A stretch of 64,000 bases of DNA, from positions 24,962 through 88,961 of the forward strand of contig JASAND010006680.1 of the NCBI GenBank assembly GCA_030248195.1, written 5' to 3'. The stretch's first letter is position 1. Every line of letters starts with the position of its first letter. A model generated the notes under the pieces. That model was given only the letters and a program-made list of their open reading frames with translations. It made no database searches and was not told the origin of the DNA. The stretch is from Trissonchulus latispiculum (taxonomy: Eukaryota; Nematoda; Enoplea; Enoplida; Ironidae). A program made the translations under genes and the position numbers. This document shows positions 56,070 through 64,000 of this stretch, in pieces.

Positions 56070-56170
56070 CTCCCATTGCTATGTCTTAACTAGCATAGAT
56101 CGCGTATCCAGTATTTACTTCATATCACATGATAACAATAGCAGTGGATCAGAAGTCACCTAACTTCATA
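56070..56170 (+). repeat. BEL LTR fragment
   Basis: TGCTATGTCTTAACTAGCAT to AGCAGTGGATCAGAAGTCAC matches 40290-40380 inside the right LTR of the BEL element. A truncated solo LTR. Confidence 0.7.
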
Positions 56171-56213
56171 GCTTTTATACAATACACCAATCAGATTGTA
56201 TATGTGCTGATGA

Positions 56214-56640
56214 AAGGGAAGCAGGCATTAGGAAATATTGATTAGCCTGATATGGGAGTTCAGCTGATGGTCCTGTGGTGTAGGGGTAGCATGTCTGTCT
56301 CGAGATGAGAAGGGCTGTGGTTCGATCCCCGGCGGGACCAATTCTTTACTTTCAATCCTGATTGAAAAGCTGAACCTCCCTCTTCCTTCTCTCTTCTAGG
56401 TCCTGATTGTTTCGATACAAGGGTGCCTGGCGCCTTCCGTATGAACTTTCTTCCTGGTCCACTAGCCGTGGTAGAAGCGCTACAGTCGGATTTAGGAATT
56501 TTGTTCTATCCTTTGTCCTGTTCTTCTGACAAGGGTGCCTGTCACCCCCCCCGTCTTGGGCTTGTCCTGGGTTTCCTCTTGGTCCACCATCCCTGGTGGA
56601 AGCGCTACACTACTGCGTCCTCTAAAAATGTCACTGCAGT
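56214..56640 (+). repeat. SINE (AAGGGAAGC family) with long duplicated tail
   Basis: Head AAAGGGAAGCAGGCATTAGG, linker, tRNA-like part with intact A and B boxes (GGTTCGATCCCCGGC), then CTTTCAATCCTGATTGAAAA and a CT-rich body. The tail segment with CAAGGGTGCCTG and GTGGAAGCGCTACA occurs twice (56420-56490 and 56530-56610). The 92-codon frame across it is a by-product. Confidence 0.8.
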
Positions 56641-56659
56641 TTGGGAAATGAATTCAAAC

Positions 56660-56835
56660 TTAAAGCTTGGTTCGATTGGGTCTGAGTGGCTCAGTCGGTA
56701 GCGCAACCGAAACATAAATGATTTTGTGGAAGCTCAGCTGATGGTCCCATGATGGGGCAATTGTAAGCATTCCTGTTTTCAATTCCAAGCGGGCCTGTTA
56801 GCCGATCGACCGATTCTTTACTCTCGAGTGATGTT
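56660..56835 (+). repeat. Two truncated SINEs joined head to tail
   Basis: 56660-56703 (AGCTTGGTTCGATTGGGTCTGAGTGGCTCAGTCGGTAGC) is the 5' end of the family seen at 37310-37480, cut after the A box. 56730-56830 (GCTCAGCTGATGGTCCC..., decayed B box) belongs to the AAGGGAAGC family. Confidence 0.65.
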
Positions 56836-57382
56836 GCACTTTTGAACTGCCCCCTGCCTCGGATCTCTTGCGTTCCGTTAACTCTAACTTTTGATTTTTG
56901 ACCAATAACTTTAATAACTGATTGCTGATGGCTGATAAAATGAAACATTTAAAAATTCTAAAATTTAAGCTGATAGGAAACCACGAGTATTAACAATCTT
57001 TTGTCCCAGATTTTGCTGAAAACTTGCTTACAGAGATTTTATGGGATGTTGAGCGCCTGAGCACGGCTGCGAAATCTGTTTTTCGATTCAGTTATTTTTT
57101 AGCTTAATATAAGCTATGTGGAGTTGTAAGCTTGATATGTAGGCTTATCCTGAGCCAACGAACAACTGAACCGAAAAATTTCTTTAAGACACGTGAAGAG
57201 CGCTCCAGAAAACCCCTGTACGCACGTTTTCAACAAGATTGGCGACAAAACATTTTGTTCCCCTTAGTTTTAAAATTTTTTAAAATTTTGCACTGTAAAA
57301 CTTTTTGAATTCCTCAGCCTTATGCATTCATGCATAATATGCATTTCATGGGAAATTTTAAAGTTATTGGTCAGAAAAGTCA

Positions 57383-57613
57383 ATGTTAGGACTGAGAGAA
57401 GAAAAGCGCAAGAGATTCACAGTCTCTCTCCCTGGTCCGGTTTTAAGAGCAAAAGTCTTTGCATCATTCTTTGAGGGACAACTCCTGAATTATCCTCCAT
57501 GGTTTAAACTCTTGCTGTCATGTATCCAAGAATTTGACAAACTTTCCAAAAACTTCACTTTGAAAATTCTTTCGTACGGTACTTTTATGGTACGACGCAT
57601 CATACAAGATTAG
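57383..57613 (+). CDS. Hypothetical 76-codon frame
   Basis: ATG to TAG with a basic N-terminus (REEKRKRFTVSLPGPVLR) and a hydrophobic middle. No known domain recognised and no flanking splice evidence. Could be a decayed exon. Confidence 0.2.
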   Translation: MLGLREEKRKRFTVSLPGPVLRAKVFASFFEGQLLNYPPWFKLLLSCIQEFDKLSKNFTLKILSYGTFMVRRIIQD

Positions 57614-57619
57614 GTAGCC

Positions 57620-60380
57620 AGTTTCAAAACAATTTCAAAATTTGACTTTGTCAAACAATTAGTGCTCTAATTTTAGCAACAATTTTAGGACGTTTCAACC
57701 AGTTGTAAGCCTCTAGAAAGGTGATTTGTTGACAAAATCTTCGACCAAAATCCCTCTGTGTCCTAAGAGTGAGAAAGTACCTGAAAATGTTTGTAGCTAA
57801 AGTGATCTGTAAACAGTCTTCTGTGCTATTTTAGTACCTCCGAGAACAATGAGAGACACAGAAATTTGACCTTGTAATCCTTTACAACTTTCACGGGGGG
57901 ACTCGGGGATAAAACTCTTTTGTCGGAAAGGTTGGAGAACCTTTAAGCAGCTTTTTGTGACAGAAATAAACCCTGCAATTGTAATATACGTACGTACGTC
58001 CCTATGTGCAGAATTTAAGTGTGTATTAGTGTGTTGTCGAAATCCTGATTATTGTGACAAAGTTACAGCTAAAATTGGAACTCTCTCTCCACATATTATG
58101 AAAGTTTGATGAGACAGTTTTCAACAACTGTTTCATTTGAGGGTTGTTTTAAAGTCAACATAAAAAGTGTGGTGGTTAGTGATACTAACTGGCCTGTGGG
58201 TTTTGGTAAACCTCAGGGGTCTAAGGGTTTTTTATTTCTGACCTTACTATTTTTATCATCCTAAGCTTTCTTGAAAATAGGTTACATGTTTTCAAGCCAA
58301 GCTACTTGTGTACATTATAGTCATTATATGCACACTATGTTATATACGTATAGTATATCTGATATTATATGTTATGCACTGGTGTAACATAGTAGAATAA
58401 AATAAAAAAATTAATTTCTAGTGGGATTCAAACCGCTGACTTCCAGGTTGGTACCATGTCTGCTCTTTAGCAGAAAGTTAGATTTTACTTTCGATTTATT
58501 TTTTATTTTTTATTTTCTTTCAATTTTACTTTATTCTAGATTAGTATTCTGACGGGCCAGGAAATTAGGAAATTTGGAATTAAGGCAGATATTTTGCTTT
58601 TTCATTTTTGCTAGCTTTTTCATTTTTCTATTTATTTTCGTTTACTTTTCTAAAATCGGCTAATAGCCAGTTTGCTTATAGCAATTGATAATTTATTATC
58701 TGAGTTATCTGTAATTGCAAACTACTTTAAATTCAGCAAAAATTGTTGGGAAAATAAAGTAGTAGTATTGTTTTATGATAGATTGCACAATATAAACTAA
58801 CCATAAAAATATGTAAGTAAAGCATGTTTTTGCGAAGCTGTAGTCTTCAAACGCTAAGTTTGAAGCTTCTTTAACTTACGCTCTAAAGTAAAAGTTTGGC
58901 TCCATTTACAAAAAATTGTTCAAGTAATTTTCTGCCCACCCGCAAGCGTGTGCACCGCAAAATGTAGAATTTCCAAATTGCAAAATTGCATTTTGTACTT
59001 CCTTGTTATGCAATGTTAGGAACAAAATTGCCGACCTAACCATAGCCGATAGAGTAATTGGCGCGCTTGATTAAGTTAAACCTTAAATAGTATTATGTAA
59101 CTTGCACGGCACCCTATACAAACGGTATATATTTTCAAAATTTCACTTTAAAATTTCAATAATCCATACATACATACGTACTTCGACTTTGTATTATATA
59201 AACACATATAATCATAAATGTGTGTGTTAAATTTTAACTTCAGGTCCAAAATGAGGCCACAATAGTTTTACCTCACAAACAAGGCACTAAATGCGTTTCC
59301 TAACCAAGATGTGCTCCATTAATTTTTTACTCAAAAATCACGTGTTTTTATATGAGTATATGCTATACACTATATAATATTCTCATGTTTATAGTAGAAA
59401 ATTACCCACGAGCTAAAGGATTAGAGTTTAGAACGCTAATTGTTTTCACAAATTTCACAATTTCACAAAAACTGTAAATATTTTTGAAATTACGGTTTGT
59501 ATTGTACTGGCGAAGCTTGCTTGACTATGCTAGCAAGAGGAGTTGTTTTTCATCTACAGAATCTACAAAAGTATTTTTAGGTTTTCTTAACTGGACGGCA
59601 TACTAATTTAAACTTATATTTATTCATAAACCTTAACACCTGCCGGTATGGTACTTTTTATGTTTCTTTTTCCAAAAACTTTTCTAAGACTGTGATTTGC
59701 CCATTTCTGAAAAGCATTTTCTACACGGAAAATAGACATCCACATCTCCCATTGGTATGTTCTGGGTTGTCCTACATCTGGATTGTCCTACACAATTTGA
59801 TTTGCTGGTGTCGTAGCAAATAAGAATACGCATTAAGACAAGTACATGTCACTGTGAAGGGCCACAAGGGCTAATTTCGCTCAGTTTATTCAGAAAGTTG
59901 TTTTAAAAATGAATATAAAGGAAATTTTTATGTCTTCATGTGGAAAATATTAATTTGTTGTTGACATTTTCATTTTTATAAAGATTCAAATAATATGTTG
60001 TGCTACTTTAAATTTGAAATTTGTTAAAATTTTAAATTTGTAGAAATTGCTAAAGCAAAGAAAACTTTTGAACAAATTCTTCAATTTCTGCCAATTCTAA
60101 AAATTATAGTTAAATTTTAGAAGCTTTTATGTGGTAATAAAAACAATCGCTAAACTTTGCTTATCATTGCACCTAAATGAGATTTTATCCAAATAATATC
60201 ATTTTCAAGTAGATTCTAAAATTTTTAGTTAAAAAGTTTCACAATGCCGCGAAGGAATTAAAAAGTCATTACGTAGGATACCCTTTACCTTATAATACAT
60301 CTACATTTAAAATTTAAGGAATGACTCAGCTATTGTATACGTGAAATGTCATACTGTAGTTAACACTACCTAACCCCTAG
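57620..60380. other. Gene-poor AT-rich spacer
   Basis: Contains one decayed tRNA-like SINE piece on the minus strand (58415-58485; B box GGTTTGAATCC read in reverse) and otherwise AT-rich sequence. No coding region seen. Confidence 0.5.
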
Positions 60381-60400
60381 GAGGAGGGCACAATTAACAC

Positions 60401-60613
60401 GTGCATTTATATACAAAGAGCCAATCAGCAAGTGTAGGACAATCCAGAATACGCCCTCCCATTGAACTCAACAAAAGAGATGAAATTTTTGAAGATTTTA
60501 TGCTATTGATTATGCATGTGCCTGGTTTAGATTTATTGATTAGTATTATCGATTTTACTACAGAACGTTTGGGCGATTTCCTCTTGGTGTTGGGTGTGGC
60601 CCGATTCGAATAA
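60401..60613 (+). CDS. Possible exon, product unknown
   Basis: A 70-codon frame with an amphipathic C-terminal half (DEIFEDFMLLIMHVPGLDLL) ends at TAA 60611, shortly before CAGGTAAAG, a good donor. It could be a first exon read in another frame. No family recognised. Confidence 0.22.
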   Translation: MHLYTKSQSASVGQSRIRPPIELNKRDEIFEDFMLLIMHVPGLDLLISIIDFTTERLGDFLLVLGVARFE

Positions 60614-61806
60614 CTCAGGTAAAGACAATGCGTCGTTTCAGATATCGAAATGGCATATTCAGTTTGGATTAGGCAAAAACATTAATAATTCTCTGCCGAG
60701 TAGAAGCAAATATTAAAGCAAATACCTAAAAACAAACGCAAACCTTCTTCCAATAACGCTTTCTGAGAAAAAAATCTAAAATTCAACGAAATTTAAATAT
60801 AAATAATTTTACTGCGCAAAAGAACGGCCAATTTCAGCAGTTTCTTTGCAGATACAAAAATTTTAGCTTGAACTGGTAGAAAGATTAGATTTTTGATTAA
60901 AACACTTAGAAGAATTTGACAAACCCACTGTCATAGTTTTGCAGGAAAACAAAAGAAAAAGTTGCTATAAAGAAGGTTATCATTGCTTTCAAATCAGCTC
61001 AAGTAGTTTTTTCATTTTCTAAACAATGTTTTATAATAATTTCTGCTAAAATGCTATTATGATAGCCGACATACTTTCCAGCTTACAGTTACTAAGCCAA
61101 CAAATTTAGCTCAAATCACGAAAATAAACATTAAACAAAGAACATGAACATTTCGTCTTGTTATAAAATCATACAATGTACTTTATAGATGCACATTAAT
61201 ACGTAAGGTATATATATGACATGTGTAAGTATACTAAACATGTGCACAAAAATTGTATCGATATTGTGCAATATGCAATGAAACTTGCTTATTACAATTG
61301 CAATTGCGCCCACCCTTTGCAAATGCGGTTTTGTAAGGAATTGTGTTTCTTATTGTGAATTTTGCCAATGTATTTTTGTGATGCTTGTGCCAAATCAGCA
61401 ACTTCTGAACTCATATGGGGTCAGTTGTGCAATAGAGTTTATTCGATACTTGGAGGTTAATTGTTTTGAGCCGAGCCTCCCGTACACAGACATCATGTTA
61501 ATATATGGATACTGCTGCTAGCTTTTATGCAAATTTACCGCATACCAAAGTAGGATTTTCGTTTATTCTGGAAGTCCTTCTCAACGCAAGGATTTAGACC
61601 ATACCCAAACACTATTACTTAAGTTCTACCTAAGAGTTAGCACCATAACAGGGTTCGCACTACAGTAACAGAACCGGTTGATCTGCGTTGTAAAAAATTA
61701 ACAAACGATTAATTATTTAACAAGAAAATATATAGCTGGTTTTTGACATTTAGTTTTTCATTAATTTTTTATATATTTTTCGTTTATTTATTTTTTGTAT
61801 TTTAGG

Positions 61807-63600
61807 TGCTACCAAGCTGATGCTGAAGCTTCAGATTGGGATATCATGAATTTAGAGGATGTTTCCGTTTGCCTTTTCCTATTCTGTCATGTTAGTGCCA
61901 ATTCGTTTACTAATTTAAAATTTCTATAATAAGAAACTATTATTCCAAACAGTTCCACCGGCCCTTTAAAGGGTAACCATTCCAAATCATTCAAGAAATT
62001 ACTGACTAGCTGTACACAAGCGGTTCCATCGATTTGTCCAACCAGACCAGGCTGCGTGCCAAGAATTGTGAAAACCGAAATAATTTTTTTGCGACAAAGG
62101 TTTTGAATTTTCACATTTATGTAATCACTTACCTATTTTTCTCTATTTTCAAAATCAGTAAAAATTTCTTAGATGCAGATCAGCGAAGTCTTGTGATATC
62201 TGTCAAAATTAAGTTAAGTATTAAGTTATTAAAAATTAAGTAATTGTTAATTTGCATTTGTAACCATTTTTATTTCTTCCTATTTTGTTTAGCTCCTTGA
62301 TTGCGTGCGAAGTCAACTACTTCAAGGTATGTAGATAGTAATTACAACTAACATTAAATAGTCAAATAGTGGTAACAAAAGCACATGATAAGTACATAAT
62401 AACTGGTTATTATGTACTTTTGGTGATAATCAGTGTCTAAGCATTGATTTGCTTACCAAATTAATCAAAATAAGTCAAAATTAGTCAAAATTAATTGCAC
62501 GCATTTTAGAATTTTCATTCATAATTGATTCGCTGGAAGCTACTATTGTAACCACAATCCAATCATAGTAGAAATTCTTCATTAAAAGGATCAAGTTAAA
62601 TTTACTGGTTTAAAATTTTAAAATTTTAAGATCGCTTGTCATTTCTTGAAAAGGACCTAATAAGATTTACTACTGTCAATCTGCCAGCAAATTAGAAACG
62701 GGAAAGAAAGAAAGTAAAGTTAAAATTATTAATCTTAACTCCGCTCAATCTTGACTTTCCCCTTTCGTTCGAGTGGAATCGAATCAAGATTAAAGATTAA
62801 AGAATCGAGTTATAAGTTGAACCAGTTTAACTCCACTCAACTCCTACTGGAATATAACGAATCGGAGCTGTAAGTTTCGTTCTTTTCAGCGGTAAAAGTC
62901 CTCAGTCATTTCAAAATTACTAATTCGATTTCAAAACTGAACTTATTTTCCGGGCAGGCAACGGTTTACAGTTGGTTTTAATCGAATTAAACCACCAACC
63001 TTTCGGTTAACTGTTCCATTTTAGACAGATCTGTCCAGCTGTCAGAGCGATGAGATGGAGGTGACCCTGGAATTTCAGAATTCCTTCTCGAGTCGTCTAT
63101 GCCGACAAATGCTTTCGGTCCCGAGAATGTCACTATAATGGTGACGGTTCCAGGAAACTTCTAGTACCATTCCACTCAACACTAATCCTGCTAGTCAGCC
63201 CTACTGTGGGAGTACAATTGAAAGATGTTCAAACGTTTGTAGTTTGTGTTACTATTTAGATTTGTTTGAACGGCAAAACCTGGCTCAATCTCAACCTGGC
63301 AGCAAAATTAATACTAAAAAGTTTATAATAGGTGTTTCATCGGATTGTATTTATATTTTATTGTATTTATTGTATATTGTATTCGTTGTACTTATTTTAT
63401 CAACTTATTGTATGTATATTTTTATTTAACTTTTTTAACTTTTAGTCAACCGGAGAATTTATGATCTCATTAATCATCAGTCCTGTGAAAAACCTTCTCG
63501 TGGAAGGAATGGAAAAATTGACCGTTCGATGTCTATACAGTATTACTGATGTTACGCTGACGCTTCCTGCTGGAATCAATGGGGCTGGAATATTTATTAG
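61807..63600 (+). CDS. Possible small exons of an unidentified gene
   Basis: Candidate exons, each after a T-rich AG: about 61807-61866 (reads YQADAEASDWDIMNLED), 62293-62322 before GTATGTAG, 63025-63120 and 63446-63600 before GTTAAA. Lengths and sites look like a real split gene whose remaining exons lie right of the window, but I cannot link the frames or name the product. Confidence 0.25.
61940..62075 (-). other. Coding-like minus-strand stretch
   Basis: On the minus strand it reads LGTQPGLVGQIDGTACVQLV and on to LEWLPFKGPVELFG, with a protein-like composition unlike the neighbouring AT-rich DNA. It may be an exon of an opposite-strand gene or an element fragment. Not recognised. Confidence 0.25.
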
Positions 63601-63799
63601 GTTAAACATTATTGAGACTATACTTTGTACTCTAAATTCTATTAAATCATAGCTTATATTTTAAGTTCCTAGTAGTTGTAGCTTTAAATTGGTATATTGT
63701 ATGACAGACAACACTTAAGACCCTAAGCATCGTACAATTCCATTCCTATGCTAAATATCAGTGAAACATATGAGCTTCGAACAGTTGAAATTGGCGTAA

Positions 63800-63965
63800 A
63801 AATCAGTCTAGCTGTTTGGGTTGACTGCTCTGCCAAAGCTCTGATCAACTAGTCACGATCATCCACTCACCAAGTCTGTTACTCTCTGCTTTAAACTCAG
63901 GTTCGATCCCTACCCTACACACTTTTCTTCACCACCTTTCAAATCCTGATTTCCAACCTGTCACA
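63800..63965 (+). repeat. SINE of the third family, with decayed head
   Basis: CAGGTTCGATCCCTACC (B box), CACTTTTCTTC and CAAATCCTGATTTCCAACC resemble the tail of the SINE at 49245-49345. The A-box region is degraded. Confidence 0.6.
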
Positions 63966-64000
63966 GTTCTATTTTTCAAAGTTCTCTATTTCAGCCCTCA

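Noticed and set aside
61285..61521. Cys-rich 78-codon frame
   Set aside because: No signal peptide cleavage pattern, splice sites or domain; composition is compatible with chance in T-rich DNA.

Overview
This is AT-rich animal (metazoan) DNA, most likely from an invertebrate. Evidence: split genes with short GT-AG introns and T-rich acceptors ending TTTCAG or TTTTAG, a BEL/Pao LTR retrotransposon with an envelope-like frame, a LINE endonuclease, several tRNA-derived SINE families and many inverted-repeat DNA transposons. I see no operons, ribosome binding sites or CRISPR array. I cannot assign a species.

Layout. 1-2.4 kb is a satellite with a period of about 290 bp. 3.36-7.78 kb (minus) is a many-exon gene for a highly charged, probably nuclear protein. 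9.69-13.37 kb (minus) is a second many-exon gene whose P-loop domain I assign to the DUF3987 family of primase/helicase-associated ATPases; its 5' end is not found. 13.4-20.8 kb is a nest of mobile elements: a broken LINE split by a larger repeat, which holds a TTAA-flanked foldback element, which holds a hAT-like element. A separate 875-bp hAT-type element with perfect 8-bp target duplications follows.

22.41-43.16 kb (plus) is one gene, a prostaglandin reductase 1-like NADPH-dependent oxidoreductase. Nine exons join in frame over 20.7 kb. Its introns hold a 4.3-kb palindromic transposon (23.03-27.35 kb) carrying arrays of short hairpins and a TTAA-flanked insertion, and a BEL/Pao array (29.5-40.4 kb) in which a 2.4-kb LTR-Gag-integrase unit is repeated three times. 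The third unit runs on into integrase and an envelope-like frame, both broken.

44-64 kb is gene-poor: SINEs, a LINE fragment, a 2.76-kb long-inverted-repeat element, a 257-bp hAT MITE, a two-exon glutamine-rich gene (50.39-52.76 kb), and some unassigned possible exons at 57.4-63.6 kb. Exon limits were read by eye from splice signals and reading frames and may be off by a few bases, mostly in the 3.4-7.8 kb gene.
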